A DNA stretch of 46,261 nucleotides, taken from Microcaldota archaeon. Its GTDB lineage: Archaea > Micrarchaeota > Micrarchaeia > Burarchaeales > JACRGF01. The stretch spans positions 1 through 46,261 of the forward strand of contig JACRGF010000037.1 in the NCBI GenBank assembly GCA_016212395.1, read 5' to 3'. The first letter of the stretch is position 1. The number at the start of each line of letters is the position of its first letter. The notes under the pieces are model-generated. The model was not told the DNA's origin. It saw nothing but the letters and a program-made list of their open reading frames with translations, and ran no database searches. This document shows, one piece after another, positions 8,970 through 19,389 of this stretch. The translations under genes were made by a program, and so were the position numbers.

Positions 8970-11900
8970 ATGAAACCGACTATAAAAACAGCATTCCTGC
9001 CAGCCTTGCTCATACTACTCTTGGCAGGTTTTACCACTGCCCAAGTCGAACTCGGAGTCACAATCTCCACTCGCTGCGCCTCACTAACCTCAAGCTCCAC
9101 GCTCTCAAGCAACGTTCAAGCAGCAGGCTCGTGCTTCGTCTTCAACGCGGACAGCATTACTCTCGACTGCAACGGATATAATATTACAGGAAATGGCAAC
9201 GGCGCTGGAGTGAACGCGACTGGCAGGAAGAATATAATCATCAAAAACTGCGGCATCAGAAACTTTACTGTTGGAATTAATTTTACGAAAACAAATTACT
9301 CTGATATTACTAACAACAGGGTTTGGAACAATTCTTGGTATGGCGTAATGTTCACGACTTCAAATTCTTCAAACATCACTTCAAACAACATTTACAATAG
9401 TTCCTCGAGCGGCGTTTACCTCTCTTCCTCGCACAACAACAGTGTTTCTTCAAACAACGTTTACAACGGTTCTTCAAACGGGATTAGCATCTTCAATTCA
9501 CACAACAATTCCGTTTCCTTGAACAACATCTCGTACAACTGGGTTGGATTGTACGTTTCAGCTTCGGATAACCACTCCATTCACTCAAATCGCGTGTTCA
9601 ACAACTCACAGGAAGGAATCAGCTTATGGAATTCTAACACTAACAACTCCGTTTACTCCAACACTGTCTTCAATAACACTGACCACGGCATTTACTTGTT
9701 TTCTTCCCCAGATAACACTGTCCACCATAACACTGTCTTTTCTCAAACTGTTGCGCCTGGTGGTCAGCGCGGAATTTACATTTACTATTCCCACCGCAAC
9801 CTCGTTTACTCCAACAACGTTTCAAACAACACTTACGGCATTGAAATATCTTACTCCAACTGGGCGAACGTTTCCTCAAACAATCTAAGCGTTCGCGGAA
9901 GTTTGCTCTTATCTTACTCCAACCACAGCCACGTTCATTCAAACATAATGTCAAAAAGCATTTCCTACGGAATATGGTCCAGTGACGCTTACAACAATTC
10001 AATCTACTCTAATAACATTTCCAATTGTTCCTCTGGCCTGTACATCTTCAGTTCTTTCAACAATTCTTTTTCCTTCAATAGAGTAATCAACAGCACTGAG
10101 GAAGGCGCCTATGTTTACGTGTCCAATGGCAATAATTTCACGAACGATTCTCTTGAAGACAATCAAAGGCATTCGTTCTACTTCCGAAATTCGAACAACT
10201 CGCGCGTAGCAAACGCCAGCATTTCAGGAGTCCCAAGCGGAAAATACGCGTTAAACTCCACCGATGGTTCCCACAACAACACTGTCCTGAACACTACTTT
10301 CGACCGAATAAAGATTTACAACGACGCTACTTCCAACTTGACTGTCGCGTGGTTTGCGCGCGTTCATTTTGTTGACGGGAACGGCGCGAACGTTGACGGT
10401 GGAACGGTTACTGTTACTGACGCGTTGGGCTCGCAAGCGTATTCCGGCACTACGGACTCCAACGGGTTGACTTCGTGGTTTACAGTGAACGACACTATCT
10501 TCGGGTTTTCGCCCAAGTATTACAACAACACGTTCACTGCAACAAAAACAGGTGTTGGCACTGCCACTAATTCCACTAACGTTACTTACTCGCAGCAGAT
10601 AGAGCTTGGCATTGGAGGCTGCCGTTCGCTTTCAAACAGCGTCACGCTTTCAAGCAACGTTCAAGCAGCAGGCTCGTGCTTCGTCTTCAACGCGGACAGC
10701 ATTACTCTCGACTGCAACGGCTACAACGTTACAGGCAACGGAATAGGCGCTGGAGTGAACGCTACTGGCAGGAAAAATCTCGTAATTCGCAATTGCAACA
10801 TCCGCAACTTTACTGTTGGAATTAATTTTACGAAAACAAATTACTCTGATATTACTAACAACAGGGTTTGGAACAATTCCGAATTAGGAGTTTATTTCAC
10901 GAACTCAAACTCTTCAAACATTACTTCCAACAACATTCACAATAATACTGTGAATGCCATCTGGCTTTCCGTCTCCCACGACAATTCCATCAGCGGCAAC
11001 AACGTTTCCAACCACACGTCGTCCTCCTGGTCTGCAATTTTGCTTCGCTATTCCAACAGCAATTCCATTTCTTCCAACTTTGTCTATAACAACACTCGCG
11101 GCCTTGAAGTATTCCGTGCAAACAACAATACGTTCTCCTACAATCATGTGACCAACAACTCCATCGGCATAAACGTTTGGGATTCTAACTTCACTACTGT
11201 CTTTTCAAACAACGTTTCAACCAACCTGATTCGCGGAATCAGGCTTGAAAGCGCGCTTTATGGCAACGTTTCTTCAAACATCGTCTCCAACAATTCCATT
11301 GCCGGCATTGGAGTCTATTCCAGTTCAGACAACAACACTTTCTCTTTCAACAACGTTTCAAGGACTACTGGCTGGGGTGGTTTTGAAATATCTGGCTCGC
11401 ACAACAACTCCTTCTATTCAAACAGCATTTCCAACAGCTCTCAGTACGGCATCCGGATGTCCACATCACACAACAACTCACTCTACTTCAACAGCATCAA
11501 TGCCAGCTCTATTTACGGCTTTTACGCTTCGCAATCGCACAATAACTCCATCCATTCAAACAACGTCTCTTATAATAGCAACGTCGGCATTTACCTAACC
11601 TCCTCCCGCAACAACTCTATTCACTCAAACCGCGTGTTCAACAACTCGCATGAAGGAATAACTCTGGGGGAATGCACCAATAACTCTGTCTATTCCAACA
11701 CTGTCTTCAACAACACTGACCACGGCATTTACTTGTTCTCTTCCCCAGACAACAAAGTCTACCTCAACACCGTCCTCTCCCAATCTATCGTAGCGTCTAG
11801 CCCGCGCGGAATTTACGTTCAATCATCCCCCCGCAACCTGGTGTACGCAAACAACGTTTCAGGCAACGTTTTCGGAATCAACATTCACCAGTCCAACTGG

Positions 11901-14900
11901 GTGAACGTTTCTTCTAACAACATCACTTCAAACCCATTCGGAGGGCTGTTGTTGACATACTGCAACAACAGTTTTGTGCACTTCAACACGCTTTCGAGCA
12001 ACAGCTTAATGGGCTTAGAAGTAGGAAATTCTTACAATAACTCCGTGTTCTCCAACAACCTCTCAAGCAACACTCGCGGCTTGTACGTGGATTATTCATT
12101 CAACAATTCTTTTTACTTCAACAACATCACGAGCAGCACTTACGATGGCGTTTACATAATATATTCGAAAGGAAACAATTTCACTAACGAAACTCTCTCA
12201 AGCAACGGCTGGAGCGGGTTCTACTTCCAAAACTCAAATGACTCGCTCGTAGCAAACTCCAGCATTTCCGGAGTTCCAAGCGGTAAGTCTGCGTTCAACT
12301 CAACTACTGGCTCGAACAACAATACAGTCTTGAACACTACTTTCGACCGTTCCAAGATTTTCAACGACGCGACCAGCAACTTGACGCTCCAGTGGTATGT
12401 GCGAGTGCGCGTTCGCGAGTCCATCGGGCTTGCAGCAATCAACAATGCGAACGTTACAGCGCGCAACGCGTTCAACTCCGTAGCCTTTTCGGAAAACACT
12501 TCTTCAGACGGCATTACTCCCACGTGGCAAATCGTCAACGATTCGACTCTCGGCTTTTCGCCCAAGTACTACAACTACCACGCGATAACTTCCTTTACTG
12601 AAACAGCAACTTCCACTGCTTCGCGAAACATTTCCTCTACTGGCATTATAGACGTGTTCCTTGGAGGCGCAACGTGCGGCGTTCTTGCCACTAATGTTAC
12701 GCTCTCTGCAAACATTTCAGCAACAAGCACGTGCCTCTCCTTCACAAGCGACTTTCTTTCCCTCGATTGCAACAATCACACTATCACTGGCAACGGCATT
12801 GGAGCAGGAATAAACGCTTCAGGAAGAAAAAACGTTACGATCCAAAACTGCCGCATTCTCAACTTTACTACTGCAATCAACTTGACTGACTCGAACTATT
12901 CAATAATCCTTAACAACGAAGCGTACAATAATTCCAAAGACGGAATATCCCTGGTTCGCTCCAACTCTAACAATATTACTAACAACACTCTGCATGAAAA
13001 TTACGACAACGGCTTGCGCGTTCACGCGTCCACAAACAATTCCATTCAAGACAATACTGCGCGCAACAACTCGCTCGACGGCTTCACTATCGTAACTGGC
13101 TCTGAAAACAACACGCTCTCTTTCAACTTTGCCTACAACAATTCACAATCCGGAGTTTCAGTTTCATACCTCTCGCACAACAACACGCTAACCTTCAACA
13201 CTGCGTACAACAATTCCTTTGCGGGCTTCACGCTCGCCCAATCAAGTTCTACAAAACTCTTCAACAACACTGCGTACTCCAACACTGCAGACGGGTTCAG
13301 CTCAAGCGGTTCTTCAGACTTTACCAACTTTACTCAAAACTTTGCTTTCAACAACTCCCAGAACGGGTTTAAAGCAAGCCAGTCACGCAACAACTTGCTT
13401 TACAACAACACTGCCTACTACAATTCGTTAAGCGGAGCACTCGTCTCCCAATCATTGAACGCTTCACTCACACTCAACAACCTCACGAACAACACTCTAT
13501 ACGGGTTGAGCGTTTACTTAAGCTCGCACAACGCGACCATTACCAGCAACAACGCGAGCTACAACTCGCTTGAAGGAATGCGCTTCTACTCTTCAAGAGA
13601 CTGCGCGCTTTACGCGAACAACATTCACTTCAACGCGCTCAACGGAGTAATCGCAACTGCGAACAGCAAACTCTCTATTACAGACAATAATGAAATTCAA
13701 AACAATTCCCGCTACGGCCTCGCAAGCATTGACTCGAACATTACAGTAAATTCAACTCAATTGGAGGAAAACGCTTTAGGCAAATCACTTTTTGCTTGGA
13801 GCGTGAAAGCAGGGGTCATTGACTCGCTTGGAGATGTTGTGTTCGACTCCGGCGTAAGCGTTTCAGCAAGCGGAAGCGAGCCCAACTCTTACACCCCCAG
13901 TGATTACACTGCTGCAATGACTGGCTTAACTACGAACGTTCAAGGCTTTACGCCTATTTTCCTCGTCCGCCAAAATTATACTGCCAACGATTCCACTGCC
14001 TCCAACTACAACCCGCAAACGTTCACTGCCTCGAAAGGAACAGCAAGCGGAACAAACGTTACTCCAATAAACTATACTAACAACGAAACCGGCGTCTACA
14101 TCCAGTTCACGAGCAGCTTCTGCAACACGTGCTCCACTTGCGACTCTGCAGTAGACTCCCAGTGGAAGACCATCCAGCTTCAAGCAGACTTGTACAACCC
14201 AACAGGAACGTGCGTTGAATTCGGCGCGAGCAACGTTATCCTCGAGTGCAACGGGCACGCGATTTACGGCTTGAAAGTCGGCGATGGAGTGAAGGCTTCA
14301 AGCAAAAACAACGTTTCAATCCGCAACTGCGTCATCCACCACTTCGACTCTGGCATAAACTTCACTCAAACCACTAACTCGTTCATCATCAACAACACGC
14401 TCTACAACAACTCGCAAGGTGCAATCATTTCAACCTCTTCAACTGGCAACTTGCTTGAAAACAACACTGCCTTCAACTCAACGCGCGCAGGCTACAACGT
14501 TTCAACAGCCTCTACCTCAAACACTTTAAACAATAACACTGCGTACTACAACAACCAAGGCTTCTACCTCTCCTCTAATTCTCTCCTGCTTGAAAACAAT
14601 ACTGCGCGCAACAACACTGCAAACGGCTTTGCTGTCTACTCTTCATCTTCAACAATGCGCGGAAACACTGCGTTCAACAACACGCTTGGAATAGACTTGG
14701 CGTTCTCCTCCAACACGTTGCTCGCGAACAACACTGCCTACTATAATTTGGAAGGACTCCGCCTCTCTTACTCTACTTACAACACGATTGCAAACAATTC
14801 ATTCTACAACAACTCGCAGAAAGGCATTTCGCTTTACTCAACTGAAGGCAACATCAAGCCCACAGGCAACAACATCAACTCCAACTTGATTGAAAACAAC

Positions 14901-17576
14901 TCGCTCGGCGTTTACTTTGTTCTCTCTCTCCTCAACAACTTCAACTCGAACACTATAAACAACAACACGAACGGAGTGCTGTTCCTTGAAGCGCACAACA
15001 ACACCATCGACTTTACAACAATCTCCAACTCTGCAAACGCAATCATCTTCCAAACTTCAGACAACAACACTGTCGCAAACTCCACTATTACGAGCATTAC
15101 CGGCTACGCATTCCACTCATCCTCTTCAGACCCGCGATTCACGCTCTCAAACACTGCACTCAACACTTCCTTCGAATCAGGCAGGGTTTCAGTTGACTCG
15201 CGCACGCAGTTGTACGTAAAATGGTTCGTGCGCGCACTCGTGCTCAACTCTGCAGGCATGACGCCCATTTCAGGAGCAACTGCAACAGTGAAAAACAACG
15301 GTGGAGGCACTATCGCAACAAGCACTACTGACTCCGACGGCTACACTATTTGGAACACTGTCACTGACTCTATCTACCGAGGCACTGGAAACTCTTACTA
15401 CAACAACCACTCGCTCACAGGCTCGCTTGGCGCAGACTCTGCAACTGTCTCGAAAAACGTTTCTTCAAGCATGACTGTAAACATTCCAATAGGCGCAGTC
15501 TCGTGCGGAACGCTCACTACTAACGCGATGCTCAACAGCGACATTTCTGCAACAAGCACGTGCTTCACGCTCGCAGCAGACAATATAATTCTCGACTGCA
15601 ACGGTCGCACTATCACCCGCGTTTCAGGCTCTGGAAGTTTCAACGGAATACAAGCTCTCAACCTGCGCAACATTACCATTCGCAATTGTATCGTCAGAAA
15701 CTTCACGAACGGCATTTACCTTGAAAACACGAACCTATCCACGCTCTACAGAAACACTGCGCAAAATAACACGCACGGCTTCAACTTGTCATCATCAAGC
15801 AACAACTCCATCCTCGAAAACATTCTCGTGAACAACTCGCACACTGGCGTAACCCTCCACTTGCAATCCTCAAACAACACTGTCGAAAACAATACTGCAC
15901 GCGACCACACGCAAGTCACTGCTGGAATAGACAGCGGCGTAGGCATTTACGCAGCTTCTCCATTCAACTTCATCCGCAACAACTCGCTCAAAAACAACGT
16001 TGAAGGCATTTACTCCAGAGCAAACAACAACACTTTCTCCTTCAACTACGTGAACAACTGCTCCAACGGCATTCGCGTTACAGGACACAACAACACGCTC
16101 TACAACAACACTATCCTCAACTCTTCAAGCAACGGCGTTTTCTTTAAAGGCGCGAAAGACAACCTGCTCGTAAACTCGACGATAAACAACTCGCTTTCGA
16201 ACGACGTAAAATCAACCGACTACTCGAACAACACTGCGTTGAACAACAGCCTGAACCGCGCCACGTTTATAACAATGTTGGGCGCTTTGCCTCCGTACAA
16301 GATAAACAACGACGCGACTTCAAACCTCACTCTCCAATGGCTTGTTCAAATAAACGCGACTGACTTGTCGAACGCTCCATTGGAAGGCGCGCAAGCGCGC
16401 GCGTGGGACAAGAACAACAACCTGCTAATTTCAACAACAAGCGTCTCGAACGGCTTGACGCCGTGGTTCACAGTCACTGACGCTATCCTCACAAGCTCGT
16501 CCGCCACCACCATCAACTACAACAACCACACTTTGAACGCTTCAGCAAGCAACACTATTTCCGTGCAGTCCTCGAAAAATATTTCTTCAACACAGCGCGT
16601 TCAACTGCAAGTGCCAGTCGCGCCTCTAGTAAGCATGCAAGTGCTCGTGAACGGAGTCGACACTTCGATTCTCGAGAACAGCGGCCAGCCTTACAACATC
16701 ACGATACGCTCGAACGGGTCAGGCTTGCGCGTGCTGTTCAACGAAACGAACGGCTACGTTCCATTCGCTTTGCCCCAATCAATTGACTCGAACGTGCGCA
16801 ACTACGCAGTCGCCGAGACGACTACTGGCGGTGGCAACGTGAGCTTTACAGTAATTCCAACAGGAGGCCAGTATGCTGACGCGAGCGCTGTAGGCGCTTA
16901 CAAAAACCAGTTGCGCATCTACTACTCGAACATTCTAATCTTCGAAAGAAACTATACTGTAACGAACAGAAACCTCCCGCTCACTTCAAGCGCGGTAAGC
17001 ATTCCAAACAGGCCCAACATTCTAAGCATCAACGACAACATCCTCCGCTTGTACGACCGCGTGAAAACTTGGAACGGAGGAGAAAATCACCCAATAACTA
17101 TTTACACTGACGGAACTTCTGCCGGAACAAGCTTCACCGTCGTTGCAGGCAAGCCTGCAGGCTTGAGCGTCACCGTCCGCACTCCGGGCGGAGCGCCAGT
17201 AAGCAACGCGCTCGTGCGCGTGATTGAAACGAACGGCTACCAGCCGTGGGCAATGACTCAAGTGACAAACTCGAACGTCACCAACTATGCTTTTGCCGAA
17301 GCAACCACGGCGTCGGACGGCAACGTCAGAATAACTATACTCCCGACAGGAGGAGTGCAAGGATTTGACTCGTTCGTCGGCGCGTACAAACTAAACATGA
17401 GCGTAACACTCGCAGACGGAACAAGAATTTACTCTGCAGACTTGACGAACTCGGACAGGCTCTTGCCAGAACCAAGCGGCACGAACGCTCCAACGTACAG
17501 CTGGAACAACGTGCGCGCTCTCAACGACGAAGTAATGAGAGTATACGACCGAGCGAAAGGATATTTATCTTCATAA
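8970..17576 (+). CDS. Giant multi-module beta-helix surface protein (2868 aa)
   Basis: Exported, probably a surface-exposed stalk or adhesin (inference). The signal peptide is residues 1-25 (ending AGFTTAQ). Five beta-helix modules open with the Cys-containing cap near residues 36, 550, 1235, 1723 and 2178; the first three carry GAG(V/I)NA(T/S)GRKN, and the fourth and fifth are divergent. Hundreds of residues of Asn-rich PbH1 turns (NNSIHSN, FNNT, GIYL patterns) follow each cap, separated by Ig-like modules with NDATSNLT. The C-terminus (about residues 2550-2868) lacks helix turns and holds two copies of a different module B: ETNGY.P(F/W)A, NYA.AE.TT, PTGG, GAYK, ending in LYDRVK / VYDRAK. 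One copy of module B also ends the next gene, while module C of the two upstream beta-helix genes is absent. Sequon density is extreme. No catalytic residues are recognisable. Confidence 0.88.
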   Translation: MKPTIKTAFLPALLILLLAGFTTAQVELGVTISTRCASLTSSSTLSSNVQAAGSCFVFNADSITLDCNGYNITGNGNGAGVNATGRKNIIIKNCGIRNFTVGINFTKTNYSDITNNRVWNNSWYGVMFTTSNSSNITSNNIYNSSSSGVYLSSSHNNSVSSNNVYNGSSNGISIFNSHNNSVSLNNISYNWVGLYVSASDNHSIHSNRVFNNSQEGISLWNSNTNNSVYSNTVFNNTDHGIYLFSSPDNTVHHNTVFSQTVAPGGQRGIYIYYSHRNLVYSNNVSNNTYGIEISYSNWANVSSNNLSVRGSLLLSYSNHSHVHSNIMSKSISYGIWSSDAYNNSIYSNNISNCSSGLYIFSSFNNSFSFNRVINSTEEGAYVYVSNGNNFTNDSLEDNQRHSFYFRNSNNSRVANASISGVPSGKYALNSTDGSHNNTVLNTTFDRIKIYNDATSNLTVAWFARVHFVDGNGANVDGGTVTVTDALGSQAYSGTTDSNGLTSWFTVNDTIFGFSPKYYNNTFTATKTGVGTATNSTNVTYSQQIELGIGGCRSLSNSVTLSSNVQAAGSCFVFNADSITLDCNGYNVTGNGIGAGVNATGRKNLVIRNCNIRNFTVGINFTKTNYSDITNNRVWNNSELGVYFTNSNSSNITSNNIHNNTVNAIWLSVSHDNSISGNNVSNHTSSSWSAILLRYSNSNSISSNFVYNNTRGLEVFRANNNTFSYNHVTNNSIGINVWDSNFTTVFSNNVSTNLIRGIRLESALYGNVSSNIVSNNSIAGIGVYSSSDNNTFSFNNVSRTTGWGGFEISGSHNNSFYSNSISNSSQYGIRMSTSHNNSLYFNSINASSIYGFYASQSHNNSIHSNNVSYNSNVGIYLTSSRNNSIHSNRVFNNSHEGITLGECTNNSVYSNTVFNNTDHGIYLFSSPDNKVYLNTVLSQSIVASSPRGIYVQSSPRNLVYANNVSGNVFGINIHQSNWVNVSSNNITSNPFGGLLLTYCNNSFVHFNTLSSNSLMGLEVGNSYNNSVFSNNLSSNTRGLYVDYSFNNSFYFNNITSSTYDGVYIIYSKGNNFTNETLSSNGWSGFYFQNSNDSLVANSSISGVPSGKSAFNSTTGSNNNTVLNTTFDRSKIFNDATSNLTLQWYVRVRVRESIGLAAINNANVTARNAFNSVAFSENTSSDGITPTWQIVNDSTLGFSPKYYNYHAITSFTETATSTASRNISSTGIIDVFLGGATCGVLATNVTLSANISATSTCLSFTSDFLSLDCNNHTITGNGIGAGINASGRKNVTIQNCRILNFTTAINLTDSNYSIILNNEAYNNSKDGISLVRSNSNNITNNTLHENYDNGLRVHASTNNSIQDNTARNNSLDGFTIVTGSENNTLSFNFAYNNSQSGVSVSYLSHNNTLTFNTAYNNSFAGFTLAQSSSTKLFNNTAYSNTADGFSSSGSSDFTNFTQNFAFNNSQNGFKASQSRNNLLYNNTAYYNSLSGALVSQSLNASLTLNNLTNNTLYGLSVYLSSHNATITSNNASYNSLEGMRFYSSRDCALYANNIHFNALNGVIATANSKLSITDNNEIQNNSRYGLASIDSNITVNSTQLEENALGKSLFAWSVKAGVIDSLGDVVFDSGVSVSASGSEPNSYTPSDYTAAMTGLTTNVQGFTPIFLVRQNYTANDSTASNYNPQTFTASKGTASGTNVTPINYTNNETGVYIQFTSSFCNTCSTCDSAVDSQWKTIQLQADLYNPTGTCVEFGASNVILECNGHAIYGLKVGDGVKASSKNNVSIRNCVIHHFDSGINFTQTTNSFIINNTLYNNSQGAIISTSSTGNLLENNTAFNSTRAGYNVSTASTSNTLNNNTAYYNNQGFYLSSNSLLLENNTARNNTANGFAVYSSSSTMRGNTAFNNTLGIDLAFSSNTLLANNTAYYNLEGLRLSYSTYNTIANNSFYNNSQKGISLYSTEGNIKPTGNNINSNLIENNSLGVYFVLSLLNNFNSNTINNNTNGVLFLEAHNNTIDFTTISNSANAIIFQTSDNNTVANSTITSITGYAFHSSSSDPRFTLSNTALNTSFESGRVSVDSRTQLYVKWFVRALVLNSAGMTPISGATATVKNNGGGTIATSTTDSDGYTIWNTVTDSIYRGTGNSYYNNHSLTGSLGADSATVSKNVSSSMTVNIPIGAVSCGTLTTNAMLNSDISATSTCFTLAADNIILDCNGRTITRVSGSGSFNGIQALNLRNITIRNCIVRNFTNGIYLENTNLSTLYRNTAQNNTHGFNLSSSSNNSILENILVNNSHTGVTLHLQSSNNTVENNTARDHTQVTAGIDSGVGIYAASPFNFIRNNSLKNNVEGIYSRANNNTFSFNYVNNCSNGIRVTGHNNTLYNNTILNSSSNGVFFKGAKDNLLVNSTINNSLSNDVKSTDYSNNTALNNSLNRATFITMLGALPPYKINNDATSNLTLQWLVQINATDLSNAPLEGAQARAWDKNNNLLISTTSVSNGLTPWFTVTDAILTSSSATTINYNNHTLNASASNTISVQSSKNISSTQRVQLQVPVAPLVSMQVLVNGVDTSILENSGQPYNITIRSNGSGLRVLFNETNGYVPFALPQSIDSNVRNYAVAETTTGGGNVSFTVIPTGGQYADASAVGAYKNQLRIYYSNILIFERNYTVTNRNLPLTSSAVSIPNRPNILSINDNILRLYDRVKTWNGGENHPITIYTDGTSAGTSFTVVAGKPAGLSVTVRTPGGAPVSNALVRVIETNGYQPWAMTQVTNSNVTNYAFAEATTASDGNVRITILPTGGVQGFDSFVGAYKLNMSVTLADGTRIYSADLTNSDRLLPEPSGTNAPTYSWNNVRALNDEVMRVYDRAKGYLSS

Positions 17577-17721
17577 GAAGTTTTGGAGTTTAGGGGTTTT
17601 GGGGTTTTGCAGTTTTGGGGTTTAGGAGTTTTGAATGGTTTTGTGTGTGAAAATGTTTTGAAGTTTTGGAGCGTTGTTATTAGTGCGTGTATCGCGTTCA
17701 TGTTTATTCGAGGTGGTTGAT
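17577..17721 (+). repeat. Intergenic T/G-rich degenerate repeat
   Basis: Directly after the giant gene's stop comes a run of AGTTTTGGAGTTTAGGGG-type units, then GTGTGTGAAAATGTTTTG, which is also present at 2402-2423. The sequence belongs to the same family as 2320-2560. It ends at the GAGGTG ribosome binding site (17710-17715) of the next gene. I see no other gene in the gap. Confidence 0.6.
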
Positions 17722-19356
17722 GTGAAAATGTTTAAGCAAAACGTGGTGTTGTTGTCTGTGTTGTTGCTCTTTTCTTCCATTGTTTTCCCTACTTACTATA
17801 ACGCGAGCATTGTTCTTGATTCAGGCTCTCCGCAAAACGTTTCCTATTATTCTCCAGCGAACGCGTACGTGGATGGTGTTACAGGCACTCCGCAAGTGAA
17901 GCTCCGCGTTTACTCTGACACTCCGGGAACTCTCGCCGGAAAATACGCGACGTTCCTCTACCGTGCAGGCAATTCTTACAAAATAATTTCAGTCACGCCC
18001 ACCTCCAATTTCGCAGTGCTGGGCACTGAAAACCCTGTCGGCTCTGCAGTTTACTCAGAGTCACCGCTCAACCTTGACTTCAACTCTATTCTCGCAGCGT
18101 ACCCTGGAAAAGTTTTTGCAGTAATTTCTTCAGACGCGAGCGTTGACGTTGCGAGCGACGCGTTCGTCTATATTCCTGCAGAGAACGGCTGGCTGAAAGG
18201 CAGCTTCACCACTAACAACGTTCAAAACTCTTACAACCCGTCAACCCAAAAAGTCGCTGTTCGCGTTACAAGCGTTACAGGCACTACTGCAACCGGCACT
18301 GCAACTATCACTACTGATACTAACGCGTTCGCAATCGGAATTTGCTCTGACGCTTACGGAAACTCGTGCGTTGACTCAACGCTCACCGGCACTACTGTAG
18401 CAAACTTGAATACAGGCGTCTCGCCTTCAACAGCGCAAGCAACTCCGCAAACGCTCTACTATGTAGTAAACGGAATTGGAAGCTCTTTCTGCATTGGAAG
18501 CGACTTGACTGGCGCGGTTTCGCTCAACACTTCCTCCCCGCAAGACGGAGACTCGCTCGGCATAACCGTCACCATTTCAAACTCTGGCAACGTTGAAGCT
18601 GCAAGCAACTTTTACGTTTCAGTCTACTACGACTCTGTAACGCCTTCCAAGCTAATCAGCAGAACGAGCGTCACCGGGCCGATAGCTGCAGGCGCTTCAA
18701 AAACCGTTTCCTCCTCGTGGGACACTACGCTCCAGACAGGCGCGCACACTATAATTGCAGTCCTCGATGTTGACAGCACTGTCCCGGAATGCAGTGACGC
18801 GAACAACCCGGCAACTGCAAGCGTCACCGTGCAGACTGCTTACTACCTCACTCTATACATTGACGGGTTTCCAGCTCGCACGTTCCCGCAAGCAGGCAGG
18901 CCTTACAACGTCACGCTGCACGTGAACAACTCGCTCGGGCAAGACGCTGACAGTGCGGTAGTGCAACTCATCGAGAAGAACAGCTTGCTCACGAACGCGC
19001 CCACGCAAATTTGGACGGAGAACGGGCAAAAGAAAGGCGTAGTAACTTACGCGACAGTAGAAGTGACGACGAACGAAACAGGCAGGGTTTCGTTCACTTA
19101 CATTCCAACCGGCAACAAGCTGTACGACACGAACCCCACGCTCTACCAGTACATCGGCGCGCACTCGTTCACTGGAAAAGTGTTCGTAGGCGGAACGCTC
19201 AAGCGCACTGTTCCCCTCACGCTTCCACTGCAAACTCCTTCAACGCCAAACCAGCGTATTTACTCGCAAAGGCAGGAAAACGTGAGAGCGTCATTCGAGT
19301 TGATCAACAACCTGTTCACAACGCAAAAACGCTGGTACGGAAACTCGTCAACTTGA
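17722..19356 (+). CDS. Secreted CARDB-domain surface protein
   Basis: A 544-residue exported protein of unknown role. The start is probably GTG 17722, six bases after GAGGTG; ATG 17728 is a close alternative and keeps the signal peptide (MFKQNVVLLSVLLLFSSIVF). Residues of about 30-240 form module A, which recurs at the N-terminus of the next gene (a YPG...V.S.D pattern, then DAFVYI, then TITTDTNAF). Residues of about 255-370 match a CARDB adhesion domain (NSGNVEAASNFYVSVYYD, SSWDTTLQTGAHTIIAVLD). Residues of about 375-544 form module B, which the giant upstream gene carries twice (TYATVEVTTNETGRVSFTYI, PTG, YIGAH). The protein therefore links its two neighbours by shared modules. No membrane anchor is seen at the C-terminus. 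Confidence 0.83.
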   Translation: MKMFKQNVVLLSVLLLFSSIVFPTYYNASIVLDSGSPQNVSYYSPANAYVDGVTGTPQVKLRVYSDTPGTLAGKYATFLYRAGNSYKIISVTPTSNFAVLGTENPVGSAVYSESPLNLDFNSILAAYPGKVFAVISSDASVDVASDAFVYIPAENGWLKGSFTTNNVQNSYNPSTQKVAVRVTSVTGTTATGTATITTDTNAFAIGICSDAYGNSCVDSTLTGTTVANLNTGVSPSTAQATPQTLYYVVNGIGSSFCIGSDLTGAVSLNTSSPQDGDSLGITVTISNSGNVEAASNFYVSVYYDSVTPSKLISRTSVTGPIAAGASKTVSSSWDTTLQTGAHTIIAVLDVDSTVPECSDANNPATASVTVQTAYYLTLYIDGFPARTFPQAGRPYNVTLHVNNSLGQDADSAVVQLIEKNSLLTNAPTQIWTENGQKKGVVTYATVEVTTNETGRVSFTYIPTGNKLYDTNPTLYQYIGAHSFTGKVFVGGTLKRTVPLTLPLQTPSTPNQRIYSQRQENVRASFELINNLFTTQKRWYGNSST

Positions 19357-19389
19357 TTCAAACACATGAAACTTGAAACGGTGTAAAAA

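Noticed and set aside
8970-17576. CRISPR-like or satellite repeats in the beta-helix genes
   Set aside because: The repeats are translated, degenerate, 60-75 bases apart and differ throughout; there are no constant repeats with unique spacers and no cas genes.
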